From Ursus arctos (Eukaryota; Chordata; Mammalia; Carnivora; Ursidae): a stretch of 64,000 nucleotides of DNA. The notes beneath the pieces were generated by a model that saw only the letters and a program-made list of their open reading frames with translations, was not told where the DNA came from and searched no databases. A program made the position numbers and the translations under genes. Positions 21,985 to 34,740 of the stretch are shown here, piece after piece. The DNA is taken from positions 77,923,931-77,987,930 of the forward strand of contig NW_026622985.1 in NCBI RefSeq assembly GCF_023065955.2. Reading direction: 5' to 3'. How positions within the stretch are numbered: the first letter of the stretch is position 1; each line of letters begins with the position of its first letter.

Positions 21985-22525
21985 AACACGAGTCAAATCG
22001 TACTACCCCAAATGTTCTGATGCCTCCTTGTGGCCAGTAAGATAAAGGACAGTATTGTTTATCCCACATCATAAGCACCCCCATGCCCACCTTCGTACTC
22101 TAGTCAGGCCTCGCTGCTGTTTCTACCTCACTGCTGACTCTCCCTGCACAGTCCGCTCTGACCACACTGTCCGCTGAAGCTACACACTGGACCCCCAGCC
22201 AGAGCGCCCACTCTCCCAGCCTTGCTCAAGCTCTTCAAACAGTCTGAAATCCACGCTAGTATTTCCTTCTGCTACCAAACTCCTAATCCCCTTCCAAGTT
22301 CTTGTCCAGATGTCACTGTAGCACTTTGCTTGCTTCTGTTTATTGCATCTATTTTATTTTGCATGGAAGTACGTCTCCTGACCATGTAGTACAGCGCGGT
22401 CTCACACACTATGACCTGTATGAAGTAAAGATATATTCCTCTCATCCCCTGGCACAGGGCCCTACACGGAGCCCATGTGTAACAGCCACTTATTCGATTT
22501 ATTTTCAGCAGTGGATGGTCCAAAG
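21985..22525 (+). repeat. L2 LINE 3'-end fragment
   Basis: Pyrimidine-rich sequence with L2 3' landmarks: a gtcaaatcgtactaccccaa block, gatgcctccttgtggccagt, a tttgcttgcttctgtttatt segment and cccctggcacagggccctac. The final ataaatg-type end is eroded. Confidence 0.55.
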
Positions 22526-24440
22526 ACCCAGAGAAGAATAATCCGAGAGGAGTAAAGGGGGAAATAGAAGAGACTTAGAGACAATGTGGCACAGGTATTC
22601 CACAGGCTTCTCTCTTGGCTTCAGCTCCCACAATAGTTTTCTGAATAGCTTCATTATCTTAGTAGGGGGGGCCATAAACCTTCTGCAAGTCATTCTCCAG
22701 AAAGACTAGCTCATTTTGGAGTTACAGCCAAGCAAGGGGAAGCACCGGCAGGGGGGCCTTCCTTTCCCGCCAAGCCTAGCAAGGATGGTGTTCCAAAAGC
22801 GAAAGGTAAAACTGGGCTAAACTAAAGTAGCACGAGAAGGGCACAAAGAGGAGACAACAATTTTAACACCAGTGATGGCAAAATTAATAATGTAGCAATA
22901 CCTAGATTTTCATTAGCCTCCAGTAATAACTTTGCATTGAGCAGGCTCAGAAGCTGTGATGTGAATGCGACCTTCCGCCAGGAGCCCAGAGCTCTCTGGT
23001 TGGATGATGTGAAGGATCATTAACCACATCTTGCTGAAGAACATTATAGGTTATAAAAATGTCATCTAGACCATGCCGACAAGCCCATCTGTATTTAAGG
23101 CTGAATCCCTTTGAGATAAAAGCACTCCATGTGGCTCAAATGGGGCTGTGATTTCAGATGTCAGAAAACTATTAACACATAACCAGAGCACACAGGCTAT
23201 AATAGAGCAGTTGAAGGAATGTGGGATATGAAATCTTTCCAATTGCCTCACTTAGAGCCTAAGTACTCATCAGAAAAGTACATCTTAGGAAAAAAAAAAT
23301 TAAAGAATTTCACAACATATCAATAAAATTGATCAGAACCTAAGATAGCCTTTTGTGCAATTAATGGCTGAGATGCTATTGTACAGGACAGTGAGGAGAA
23401 GAGGTCAAGATATTTAGTGTTGGAATTGGATTCCATCTGCCATGGGGGAAAAGCGTGTTTTGAGAATTTTGTGAGAACCAGGCTAACCAAGAAGAAAATA
23501 TTATTTCAAACGGGGAGTAAACCAAGTTCATCTGTTTTTTAGACTCACATCAATGGGGTGAACTGATATCTGAAAAGAAATGAACTGTTTTAATATCTAT
23601 GCATATTAAGTATAAAGTTGTTTATTTATACTGTGTATCTGTTTCTTTGTGTCTTTTCTCTCAGTGTGGGCATATAAAAATAGGTACTGAGATGTGCACA
23701 CATATATTTTCTGTAGTTTTTGAGCCTAAAGGAAATCAGTAGTAAATCTCTCTGAACTGAATTCTCTCCAACGTGCCTACTCCCCTCTTTTCACTCTCCT
23801 TACCATCCCTGTCATCTTCGGAAACTGGGGAGCTGTTCTGGAACAACCTTCTACCTACCTTTCCTGCTTCCTTTTTTGTCCTTCTCCTCTCCTGCTGCCA
23901 CAATCCTGAGTTCAGGTATATCCACGTGGGGAAAGCCCACAAGGAAAAGAGAGGGTCCAAGTTATAGTTTAGTTCCCTCCTATGTCAACTATAATAACCA
24001 GAATATACTGCTAGTGAATGTGTCATCATAAAGTGTAATTACTTCTAACCAAGAGGGTTTTCCATTCTCTAGTATGGATCAATATATCGTATTATTATTA
24101 TTAGCAATATTAAAACATTATTGTAAATGCACCATAAAATGTCATATCACCTGCTTTATTCTTTATTACTTTTGTCACTGCAAAAAGACCGTGTAGTCAA
24201 CATCAATTTATAGTTAATTTTGAGTCATACTTTTACAGTGCTCTGTTAGCAATGGAAATACTTTATCAAGAGTTTCTCTGGCCTAGGTCTGTTTACTTGC
24301 TCTCTTTGTCTCTAGAGCAATGATCTGTGACTATTCAATAAAACCTTTTAAACTGACCATCTACTATTCTGAACCCGGAACAAGCAAATGAAAATAGGTC
24401 TGGAAAACTGTGAAACTGGCTGATGTGCTCTCTTTCATGT
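22526..24440. other. Unique intronic sequence
   Basis: No recognised repeat family or gene. The stretch 22850-23050 is non-repetitive and of normal complexity but carries no decisive motif. Confidence 0.5.
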
Positions 24441-24441
24441 G

Positions 24442-24482
<41 letters not shown>

Positions 24483-24556
24483 TATATGCTCTCTCTATAT
24501 GTATATTTATGTGTATGTGTATATAAATAATGTATATATGTATACATATATACACA
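24442..24556. repeat. Compound simple repeat (CT)n(TA)n and variants
   Basis: A run of ct (24442-24463) passes into ta (to 24481), followed by mixed tatg and gtgta units. Confidence 0.93.
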
Positions 24557-25300
24557 TTGTCACTATTATTATTTTGAACAAACTTTATCACTTATCTCAT
24601 TAAGAATAAGAAAAATTAAAGTTATTATTTCACTTTCACATTCCTTCTTCAATGCTCTTCCTTTATGTAGATCGAGTTTCTGACCTGTATTATTTTTCTT
24701 CTCTCTAAAGAACTGCTTTTAACATTCTTACAAGACTGGTCTACTGACAACACAGTCCTTCAATTTTTATCTGAGACAGTTTTTATTTCTCCTTCACCTT
24801 TGAAGGATAATTTCTCAGAGTACAAAACTCTAGGTTGGTGGTTTGTTTTTTCTCTCTTAATACTTTAAATACATCACCCCGCTCTCTTCTTCCTTGCAGG
24901 GTTCCTGGGAAGTTGGATGTAACGCTTAACTTTGTTCCTCTATAGGTAAGATGTTTTGGTCTTCTGACTTCTTTCAGGATTTTTCATTTAATTTTCTGCA
25001 GTTTGAAAGTAATATGCCTAGGAGTAGTTTTTGTTTGTTTTGTTTTGTTTTGGCATTTTTCCTGCTTGGCATTCTCTGAGCTTCCTTGATCTGTGGTTTG
25101 GAGTCTGACTTTAATTTGGGGAAATTCCCCATCATTGTTTCTTCTGTTCCTTTCCCTCTTTCTTCTCCTTCTGGTATTCCCATTACATATATGTTATACC
25201 TTTTGTAGTTGTTCCACAGTCCTTGAATATTCTGACCTGTTTTTGTCAGTGTTTATTATCTTTGCTTTTCAATTTGGGATGTTTCTATTGATATATTTCT

Positions 25301-25498
25301 GTAGGTTTTTCTAAAGATTCTATTTATTTATTTGAGAGGCAGAGATTGTGAGAGAGAGCATGAGAGAGGGGAGGGTGAGAGCGAGAAGCAGACTCCCTGC
25401 TGAGTGGAGAGCCTGACACGGGGCTCAAACCCAGGACTCCGGAATCGTGACCTGAGCCGAAGGCAGATGCTTAACCCACTGAGCCACCAAGCTGCCCC
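25301..25498 (-). mobile_element. Can-SINE, minus orientation, inside old L1
   Basis: From the T-rich tail (tctatttatttatttgagag) to the head complement (actgagccaccaagctgccc). A 17-bp duplication with one mismatch lies at 25284-25300 and 25499-25515 (tctattgata then atttct). Confidence 0.94.
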
Positions 25499-25919
25499 TC
25501 TATTGATAAATTTCTATTCAAAGATTCTTTCCTTCACTGTTTCCAGTCTACTAATGAGCCCATCAAAGGCATTATTCATTTCTGTTACTGTGGGGGTTTT
25601 TTCTCAAATTTCTTTTTGGTTATTTCTTAGGATTGCCATCTCTCCCACACATTTCCCATCTGTTCTTGCATGCTTTATCCATATAAACTTGTTTGCTTTA
25701 TCCATATAAAAATCGGAGTTGTTTTAAATTTCCTTTCTGATAATTCCAACATTCCTATCATGTCTGATTCTAATATTTGTTCTGTCTCTTCGAATTGCGC
25801 TTTTTGCCTTTTGTATATCTTGTAATTTTTTCTTGATAGCTAGACACAATGTACTGAGTAAAATAAACTACTATAAATAGATGTTTGGTAATGAGGTGTG
25901 GAGGTCAGGAAAGCATTTT

Positions 25920-26115
25920 TTTTTATTTAGTTTTTTTTTTAAGATTTTACCTATTTATTGGGGGGGGGAGAGTATGAACAGGGGAGGGGCAGAGGGAGAG
26001 GGAGAAGTAGACTCCCCACTGACCAGAGAGCCTGACTGGAGCTCGATCCCAGGACCCTGATATCACAATCTGAGTGGGAGGCAGACGCTTAACTGACTAA
26101 GCCACCCAGGCGCCC
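25920..26115 (-). mobile_element. Can-SINE, minus orientation, with perfect 14-bp duplication
   Basis: From the T-rich tail to aagccacccaggcgcccc. Identical caggaaagcatttt copies lie at 25906-25919 and 26116-26129. Inserted into the same old L1 as its neighbour. Confidence 0.96.
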
Positions 26116-26700
26116 CAGGAAAGCATTTTATAGTCCTATGATTAGGTCACAGTTTTCTTATCTCCCTGGATTGTGAACTTCACAAGTATTTTTCAGTTTT
26201 TTCTTCCTCTCTTAGGTGGGACAGGATGGCTTGAGTGTGCTGGGATTTGGTATTTCCCTCTCCCAGGTCAGTTACGCTTCAATAATACCCCTACGGGTTA
26301 GGCTCTGGTTAACTAGTTTCCCCTGAGGGCAGGTCCTGTTTAGAAGAGAGTGTTCTGATTTATTTCAAATTGGTTCCTTTTCCCCTCCCTGAGCCAAAAA
26401 CAAAAGGGACTTTTCTCTGATATTTACTACCGGAACCTGGTTGAGCTCCTGGAGGTACGTCTCACAAAACTGTGGGGCCTCCTGTCTGTCTGGCTCCCCC
26501 TGGCATTTTTAACTCTCAGAGTTTTCCACACTGAGTTTCCAGCAATCCACTAATTACAGTTCAGGGTTTCCTGCCGGAGACTGGTTCCTGAAATGGTGTC
26601 CGTTCCCAAGTCTCTGCTCCTGTAAAGCCACAGCTCCCTGGATTTGCCTTCCTGTCTCTCCAATCTGGGGGGCCCCAGTTTGCCTAATGCCCCCCGCTCT

Positions 26701-27040
26701 TATGGATTATAGAAACACTGTTGGTTCTTCTGTCTGTCCAGTTTTTTCCTTTTGTTGGAACAGAGGTTTGACTTCCAGTCTCCTTGTAACGTGGAACTGG
26801 AAACCAGAAGCCTCGCAATATGTATTTTCAGTCCGATAAAAACATAAGTACTATGAGCGAGGGCCTGTGCCTTCAAGAAGCATCCTTTATTTGGTAAAGA
26901 AAACACAGATGCTGTAAAGTAAATTAAAGAAAAAAATAGTAAGAGGCTAGAAATAAGCATGGTGCGGAGTAGGCCTCAGGGGAGAAGGAGCCAAGTTCAC
27001 CTCTGCTGAGTACACGGGAAGGCTTCTTGGAGAAGCTGCG
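26701..27040. other. Unique intronic sequence
   Basis: No recognised repeat family or gene. Confidence 0.45.
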
Positions 27041-27200
27041 ATTTTGTGCCTGGTACCAGATGAGGCGGTTTTCAGACGTTATTCCGTTTAATCCTCACAT
27101 CCCTGACAAGTAAGTAGTTTTAATCTCTGTTTTGCTGGTGAGGAAAAAAAAAGAAGCTTAGCTTCCAAAATCGATTTGGAAAAACACCCGTGGGCATTTG
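27041..27200 (-). repeat. MIR-like SINE fragment, minus strand
   Basis: Mirror-image MIR landmarks: attccgtttaatcctcacat, a taagtagttttaatctctgt block, then tgctggtgaggaaa. Diverged. Confidence 0.55.
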
Positions 27201-27924
27201 TTCACCAGGCCACTTTCCACTAACTAGGACTTGGGATTCTGCAGCAGAGGCTGGAAGGTAGGTGAGATTCGGCGAGGTGATATAATCGTGGTGCACAGCC
27301 TGAGCTGAGGCACAAAAGGAAGCGAATCCAAGACATGTTCTAGGACCTGGAATATCTGTCTACTGTGGCAAAGGTGTTCTTTATACGGAGAAAAAAATCT
27401 TCCCCCGACCTTGACCTCCTGACTCCCAGCTGTAGCTCACTGGCCACGACTGTCCCATGCCCAGCTCTGCCTGGAGGATGGGTGAGCACACTGTCACCCC
27501 CAAAGTAAACTGGATTACATTAAAATGGCCAAGATGAGAGGATCCTGGGTAGGCTCTAGCATTATCTGCCACGCATAGAAAGCACTGAATAAATGGTAGC
27601 GCTTAATCCTTATTACCATGTTTCGTTGCATTGTAGGCACACGATTCCCACATATTACCATTTCTTAAATCAGTATATGTTCTACAGTTGGTGTGAAGAG
27701 AAACTTCCATAGCTTGGCTTCGTGTTACAGGCGTTTGGTACTCACCCATGTGTCACCACAGTGAAGTCACTTTCTTTGGTGTCACTACACATGAGTGAAC
27801 TTTACTTTACATTTTAATTTCTAATTGTGATGCAAAATGTCAACAAGATGATGTCACGATAGCCATTCAAGCAAATGACTGTTATACCAAACAAGTCAGA
27901 GAGAGAGTTGAAGGAAGTACATTT
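27201..27924. other. Unique intronic sequence
   Basis: Nothing recognised. Confidence 0.45.
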
Positions 27925-28385
27925 TCCTTAAGAGGCAGTATTGCTAGTGGTAGAGAACAGAGGTGCTGGATTCAGACGCTTGATTTCGTTCCACCCCTTA
28001 GGAGCTGTGTGACTTTGGGGAACTTATTTTCTCCCTTGTGGCTCATCTGTAAAGTGGGGATGCCAATAAGGTCTTGTGAGGATTAAACAAGTTAATGTTA
28101 ACAGAGTGCTATGGTATCCAGCACATAACAAGTGCTCAGAAGGGGCTCCTGGGTGGCACAGCGGTTAAGCGTCTGCCTTTGGCTCAGGGAGTGATCCCGG
28201 CGTTATGGGATCGAGCCCCACATCAGGCTCCTCCCCTATGAGCCTGCTTCTTCCTCTCCCACTCCCCCTGCTTGTGTTCCCTCTCTCGCTGGCTGTCTCT
28301 CTCTCTGTCAAATAAATAAATAAAAAATGTTTAAAAACAAAACAAAAAACACAAGTGCTCAGTAAATGTTAGCTGTCATTATTAG
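27925..28385 (+). repeat. MIR SINE, split by a Can-SINE
   Basis: The left part (27925-28139) holds a gaacagaggtgctggattca head, a ggagctgtgtgactttgggg segment, ctgtaaagtggggatgccaa and gtgaggattaaacaagttaa. The right part (28363-28385) resumes with taaatgttagctgtcattat, the usual MIR end. Removing the SINE and one duplication copy restores a continuous element. Confidence 0.87.
28140..28350 (+). mobile_element. Can-SINE inserted in a MIR
   Basis: Near-consensus copy from ggggctcctgggtggcacag to a long A-rich tail. A 12-bp duplication acaagtgctcag lies at 28128-28139 and 28351-28362. Confidence 0.95.
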
Positions 28386-30639
28386 TAACATTGTTTGAAG
28401 CACTGAATCACTGTAGGGGAGGAAATGTACTCTGACATTACCTTCTAAGTCCAAAATCAAGTGCTTTCTCATTTTCAAGAAAAAAAAGATATACACATGT
28501 AAATAAAACTGTGTATATATGTACAGTTATTCAAGAAAAAAATCACTTCATACACATAGGGGAGAATAATTAAAGACTAAAGAAATTGTCAAATATCTTG
28601 GAATATACCATAAGACCTAAAAAAACTAAGAAAAGCTCTAGATACCCATAGAATTTCATTAGAGACTAAAATTCAGTAACTGTCAAAAGTTTTGGGCAGA
28701 TATTCAAGAGAAACTGCTTAATACCCAATAATACGTACTTTTATTACAGAAAAATCAAAGCTGTGTATCCAACAAAATAGGAAATGCAAACAAAACCCAG
28801 TGTTTTGAAGATATGTTTCAAAATTATTCTGTCAGTCCTAGGGCAGGTAAAGAGGTCAAGATCATAAGCAGGGGTTTGGGAAAGCAGGTCAACACTAGGC
28901 TGCCCAAAGTCCAAGGTCGTGCCGAATATGTAGACTGTGAATATGGTGAAGGTTTAGACTCAAATGTTAATCGTGTTACAGAAGAATCAAGTCAAATAAA
29001 TTCATGTGTATGCATGTACAGAAAGGTGAGATTAGTTAAAAAACAAAATATACATTTAATGTAGTGTTTCTTCTTTCCCAGAAATATGATTATTAAGTCT
29101 GTTGTGACTCTTCCATTAGGTGGTATCTGGGATTGATGTTATAATTCCAAAATTTGTCCTTAAGGGCTCACTGTGAAAAACTTTATTTTTAGAATAAATT
29201 TCAATATTAATACATATTTATGTTGTGAATTCAACATTTTTCATCATAAATCACTCTGATTACTATATATCAACAGCAGCCTCATTCTTCACTAATTAGT
29301 GTTCTCTTTTTCATCATAATCTGGTTGAGTTTTTGGAAGAAATGTAGACAAAGTGTGAGAATTCACATCATCCTTTGCCTTTTCTACTTTCAGATCTAAT
29401 TTTCAAACATTAAAACTGTCTGATGCCATGGCCATATGGCAGTGTTTCCCATGGACAGAAATGATATATCCCTAAGCACCTCAGTCATGCTGCAGAAGAG
29501 CCTGGTTGTTCTCCTTTGGAAAATTAGTCTATTCAATCAAAATCTCATGGAAACAATTATTGGTTTTCCGTGTAGAGCTCCCGTTGGAGTCGACTGCTGC
29601 CTGAATCTTCCTTATTCTGCAACACTGTATGTATAAGAATTATATGTTACAACCAATATCCAAATGCCTCTAACTCCTATAGTGGGGAGAGACACATTGG
29701 TAACACAGTGAATTATTTCAGTTTAACATTCAGTTCTCAAGACAGACTGCTGGTTGTTAAAGGTGAGCATTATGCACTGATGATGATCCTTCGTAAATGA
29801 AAATGTGAACAGATTTCACAAATATTTTCAGGTTCACAGGTATTTTATAGGTATTTTTTTTCCTGATGCTAAACACTTAAATCAAAACAACATGTCTTGT
29901 TTAATTATACTTGGGAAAGGAAAAATAACACAGTGGAAATGGTTGCTTATTTTTCTTATCCCTTCTCCACTAAGGATATTAGCTGACACTACTTATGTAA
30001 CCAAATGTTTACATTACAGTGAATGCCAAGTACTTAATGTAACTTTAAAATATACCTCTACACATTTCAAGTAAATGAATTCCTCAAAGTGATGAGGGAA
30101 CGATCCTGGATGATTGGCTAATGGGTGTGTGTCAGTGGATAGAGGATGAAGTAAATGAGGGAAGAACTTCAGGAAGAAAACTCACCAAGCTGTCTCTAGT
30201 GAGATACATTTCATTCACTGCCCTACAATTACCTGTGTATGTTCCTGTTTCTGCCATTTAACTGGGAGCATCTATCTCAGTGTCCGAACCATATGTTCTG
30301 TACGATGAAAGCCATGACCAGGGTCCATTGGATCATGCCCAGACAATATCATAATAAAGAGCCATTTTCCCAAAAGACAGATTTACTCTCTGTGAGGATG
30401 GTGGTATCTCTCTGCTCTGAGCCTTATTCAGTCCCCAGTCCATTCACCACACTCTACGCAGAATTATAATTTTTAAGTGTCTTTCTGGGGGTAGGAGGGA
30501 TAAAACAACTTTTCTGATTAGTATCACTCTAATTCCATGATCAAAACGTTCAAAGGATTTCAACACTGCCTGGAAATCTCCCTACAATTCTCTGTCAGCT
30601 GTCTCACTGTACTCGATAAATGCTGCCTGTGATGTCTTC
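28386..30639. other. Unique intronic sequence
   Basis: No gene or clear repeat family. Open frames of up to 89 codons are present but show no recognisable domain. Confidence 0.5.
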
Positions 30640-30710
30640 ACTACTAAATCTCCAACTATCCCCCCTTCCTCTGGCCTCTGCTGATGATCTTACCCTATAC
30701 TTTACTGGAA

Positions 30711-30731
30711 AACAACAACAACAACAACAAA
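30711..30731. repeat. Simple repeat (AAC)n
   Basis: About seven aac units. Confidence 0.9.
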
Positions 30732-31004
30732 ACTCATAAAGCATAGCCCCCATTTTTATTCCACAACTAAATGTTCAAGATCTTTTACCATGCTCCATGC
30801 CCTCTCCACCTCTCTAGCTAAAGTAGAGAAAGTATTTGTTCCATTAAAGTTCAACTCTACATACTCTGGTCATTACCTCCTCCATATTCTCGGGAGTCTT
30901 TCTTCATAGGTCATCACATCTCTTACTGCCTCCTTAACCTCTTCTTCATTACTGAGGCTTACCTCTAAGCATTCAAATGTACATTAGTTCATTTTATGAA
31001 TGAG

Positions 31005-31070
31005 GGAAGGAAGAGATGGTAAGAGAGGTGGAAGGAGGGAGAGAGGGAGGGGAGAGGAAGGAAGAAAGAG
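31005..31070. repeat. Purine-rich low-complexity tract
   Basis: Almost only A and G on the plus strand (ggagggagagagggaggg and neighbours). Confidence 0.85.
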
Positions 31071-31324
31071 TGTCTTGCTTTGACACCCTGATCCTTCTTC
31101 AGCTACGACCTTATCTTTCCACTTCTTTTCTCAGCCAAAGTTTTTAAAAGTTACCTAAAAAGTCTCTCTCCATTCACCATCCTATCTTCCTTTACTCTTC
31201 AGCCCTCCGTAGCTAGTTGTCCTTCAGTATTGAAGCTTCTCTTTCAAAGGCCACCAATGGCATCCATGTTGCCTAACCTCTCAGCTGTATGATAACACCC
31301 ACCATGCTTAAGGAAATGAAGATC

Positions 31325-31426
31325 GGAGTTATGTAAGTCTGGAATCACAGTTCTAAGACACGCAGGATGTGTGACCCTTTTAAACTTCCTCATCTACAAA
31401 TGGGGATAGCAATTATTTCCCTCTAT

Positions 31427-31475
<49 letters not shown>

Positions 31476-31575
31476 TGATTACATGATATAATCTATATGA
31501 AGTGCTTGATCTTATACCTGGCACATTGCAAAAAGTTGTTCATTTTTATCATTGGTAATATTATTGGTGTTCATT
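31325..31575 (+). repeat. MIR-like SINE with an expanded TG run
   Basis: A ttcctcatctacaaatgggg core and an ataatctatatgaagtgctt segment plus cctggcacattg fit a MIR. Between core and end, a TG microsatellite has grown (31435-31474). Confidence 0.62.
31435..31474. repeat. Microsatellite (TG)n
   Basis: Twenty uninterrupted tg units inside a MIR-like element. Confidence 0.97.
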
Positions 31576-32840
31576 CTTCCTCAATCATTCTCTTGCCTTG
31601 CACTTCACAAAACAACACCCACCAGAGGAAGAGAGACAGTTGCTCAGTTCCCTGAACACAGTCTACAGGGCTGCTGCTAACTGTGTCACAAGCCACCATG
31701 ACTTTGCCCATGAGTGGAAGTATTGCTCTTTCCTAGACAACTTTTATGGGGTGATTTGGGGCCTGTTCTCAAAGGGTACTCCTAGAAAGTCTGTGAAATT
31801 CCCCATAATCTTCAATGAATCTCTTTTTGGGTGAATTAGCCTAGTCATATTTGGCTTTTATTGCTGCAACTAAAAATCCTGATAAAACAGTCGAAGTTCT
31901 AACTCAATTTATTCTTCTTTCCAAATTTCAGATTCATATATTCAACTATGCCCTTGTCATTCCTACTCAGATATTTCAAAGCCATCTCAAATTTAACATG
32001 TGCAGAACTGAACTATTGATCTCCCTCTCTCCCATCCCAAACAGCCTGCATCCTAGCATATGGCAACACATCAAGAACCTGGAAGCTGTAAGTGAATATT
32101 CTCTTTGTTACCCTCCACATTTTCTAAGTGGTCATTTTTGCCTACAAAATACATCTTGAATTTTTCCACTCATTTCTACCTCTATTTGGTACCACCCTAA
32201 ATCAATCAGTACTATCTCACCAATGAACCAAAACACCTGATTTTAAAATTTTCTCACCCTTTCCTAGTTTGCTTTCTTCCAGTGCATTCTCCTCATAGCA
32301 AAGTAAATTTCTCAAAACAAAAGTAATGTCATTCTCTTACTGAAAATTTCTTAATGGCGTCTCATTGCTTGCACATTCATAAGACTTACTAGCATTTCTG
32401 AAGCCATGAACAATTTGGCTTCTGGTTACCCCTTTCACTGTATCCTACACCTACCCTGCCTTTTATTCACCAGGACCCGAACTCCCTGACCTTATTTCAC
32501 CTCTTTAAAACAGATGGGCTTTTCTGTTTCAGGACCTTTACACATACTGTTTCCTCTGCCAGGAAGGCTCTGCCCACCCAGCATGACCTCACACCAAACT
32601 TTAGAGAGACCTTCTTATTACGCCAATGTTAGTGAAGTGTTTTTACTATGCTCTCTTGAGTCATGCTCTACTTTTCCTTCATAGCTGTTATCACACTTGG
32701 AAATCACCTATTTCTTGGTTGTGATAATTTATTATCTATCTTCCCTGTTTGTCTGATTTTTTATGAAGATAATAACTAGTCTGTTTTATCTCTAACATTT
32801 CAAGCTCTGTGTAGTGCCTGATGCACAGATATTAAAAAAT

Positions 32841-33553
32841 ATCTGTCCAAAGTTTGAATTAGCTCTTTCCATTGGTAACATCCCTAATTGCTCTACAGTC
32901 TGTGATGTTTCCTTTAAATGGCACTGGTCGCAGTTTGAAATAGAAAGGTAGGAATGATGGGACTTGTGACAGGACAGATTCAACAGCCAAACATGCAAAA
33001 CCGAAAGCCCAGTCTGGCTATGTTCTCAGATGACTAGATGCAATTATGCTTCTGGATCAGGGATGAATGTGTTTGGTAAATACCAACAAGTTGGGTATTT
33101 CAAAACCCCATTATCTAAAACATACAAATAATGTCTTAGATGGAAAAGAATCACTGTGACTTAAACAATACTTGTATATTAACAAATGTGGAACAATGAC
33201 TGTGATGTTCAAAAACTGATTATTAGGATGATGTAATTCTCAGAAGGGAAACATGGGGAAACTCTGTATTCCCATCATGCTTACTAGAATATTTTATTCC
33301 TATGTTTTACTTACAGTGACAATACAGATCTGGGACCTCATCTGCAAATTACTTACAAAATAATTGTGGGGAGACAGCCTCAGGGTGATAGACTCAGAAG
33401 CCATGTTAACGTATGTAATTTCTTATGTTAACTTACATAAGGTGTATTTCTTATGTAAGTAAATCATTACCCTCTTCATCTATGTATAAAAATGTGGATC
33501 CTAAGAGTGATTATGTAGATATAATGATAGAGACAAAGAGGGGAGAATTACTT
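32841..33553. other. Unique intronic sequence
   Basis: No recognised family or gene. Confidence 0.5.
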
Positions 33554-33568
33554 AAGAGGGCTTACATT

Positions 33569-33735
33569 TGGGACACCTGGGTGCCTCAGTAGGTTAAGTG
33601 CATTTGACTCTTCATTTCAGTTCAGGTCATGATCTCAGGGTCCTGAGATCAAGCTCTGTGCTCAGTGGGGAGTCTGCTGGAGATTCTTTCCTTCTCCCTC
33701 AGTCCCTGCCCCCTACCCCACACACACATTCTCAA

Positions 33736-33773
<38 letters not shown>

Positions 33774-33778
33774 TTTTT
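33569..33778 (+). mobile_element. Can-SINE with CA-rich tail
   Basis: Older-type body (gatctcagggtcctgagatc) with a (CA)n tract at about 33738-33766 near the 3' end. A 15-bp duplication with one mismatch (aagagggcttacatt and aagagggtttacatt) lies at 33554-33568 and 33779-33793. Confidence 0.94.
33738..33772. repeat. Microsatellite (CA)n(TA)n in SINE tail
   Basis: About 14 ca units followed by a few ta units. Confidence 0.95.
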
Positions 33779-33793
33779 AAGAGGGTTTACATT

Positions 33794-34617
33794 CTTTCTC
33801 TACGGGTTTAAGGTCAATCTTTCGCAAATCTTCTTCCCAATGTCAGGAATCACTTCAGCTTTGAAGAAGTTTTCCTCACTGACACATGCATCTATCTCAG
33901 TGATTAGCATGAAATCTTACCATGGAATACATTTATTCATATCAAAGTGGTCCACTTTTCAGCTGCCTCTTTGGCTCACAATAAAAAATGGTTTATGTGA
34001 TATATGGAAACCTCAAAAACCACAAAGCTAAATAAAAATGATAGTCCAGGGCAAATAATCTGTAACAAGGATACCCATAAATACTCTTGGTATTTATTTT
34101 AATATAGTTCAATAAGGTTGTTTGCTTTCTAATCAAAGAACAATCTGTATTTCTATTTATCTTCCTCAGAAGTAGTAACAGAGCCTATCTTGGTAATATC
34201 CATTGTGGGTAAGAAGGGGAAATAATTGGACCCGGGGCTCTCTCAGATGACGCAAAACATATCCTTTGATAATTCTCAGTAAATCTTGTAACACAGCCTA
34301 TAAACAACTGCTAGATTTAAAAGTCACAACGGCATAGTCCTAGAGTTCGTATAGCAGAATTGTAACAGGGTTACAACTTCTCCTAGAATCAAGACAAAAT
34401 GCCATCATTAGACTTAAAATAAACTCTTTTCATAACCATTTCTAGAAATAACCAGAGTCCTATGCAGGTGCACATGCATTCTAAAGCTTCCTCTACATCT
34501 GGACATGAGTTGATGTGAGGTGACAAGGGTAATTTTCAGATCAATTGGCATGACTACATGGTTTATGGTTACAGTGAACACCCTGGTGACCAGTGTGTCA
34601 GCAGACCCCAAAACAGC
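33794..34617. other. Unique intronic sequence
   Basis: Nothing recognised. Confidence 0.5.
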
Positions 34618-34740
34618 CAAATCCCTGGGTTCTGGTCTGGCTCCATTACTACCCAGGTCTGCAAATCTAACCTCTCTTGGCTTCAGTTTCTATAAATTGA
34701 AGAAAAATGGAATACATTGTCCTTAAGATCAACCTCCAGT
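34618..34740 (+). repeat. Possible MIR fragment
   Basis: Weak landmarks: a ccctgggttctggtctggct block and tcttggcttcagtttctata. Could be chance similarity. Confidence 0.4.

Larger units (their letters stand above)
24610..26700 (-). mobile_element. Old L1 LINE, 5' portion, minus strand
   Basis: The plus-strand text mirrors the 5' region of an older L1: a gaactgcttttaacattctt block and tttgaaggataatttctcag. These are followed by gcattctctgagcttccttg, gtattcccattacatatatg, then a region ending near 26690 that is richer in C and G, like a 5' untranslated region. Two Can-SINEs interrupt it. No intact frame remains. Confidence 0.6.
30640..32840 (+). repeat. Ancient L2-clade LINE, long composite remnant
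   Basis: Several segments fit one L2-clade LINE in sense orientation. An agcattcaaatgtacattag block (near 30970) is followed by an RT-upstream part ending caaaggccaccaatggcatc (near 31246). A cagattcatatattcaacta segment near 31930 leads to ctcaaatttaacatgtgcag near 31987. The 3' part includes tcaggacctttacacatact near 32531 and aagctctgtgtagtgcctga near 32803. A MIR-like element with a TG run interrupts it near 31325-31575. All frames are broken. Confidence 0.6.

Noticed and set aside
33738..33772. CRISPR-like or other regular repeat arrays
   Set aside because: All regular repeats here are microsatellites or interspersed retrotransposons. There are no spaced direct repeats with unique spacers.
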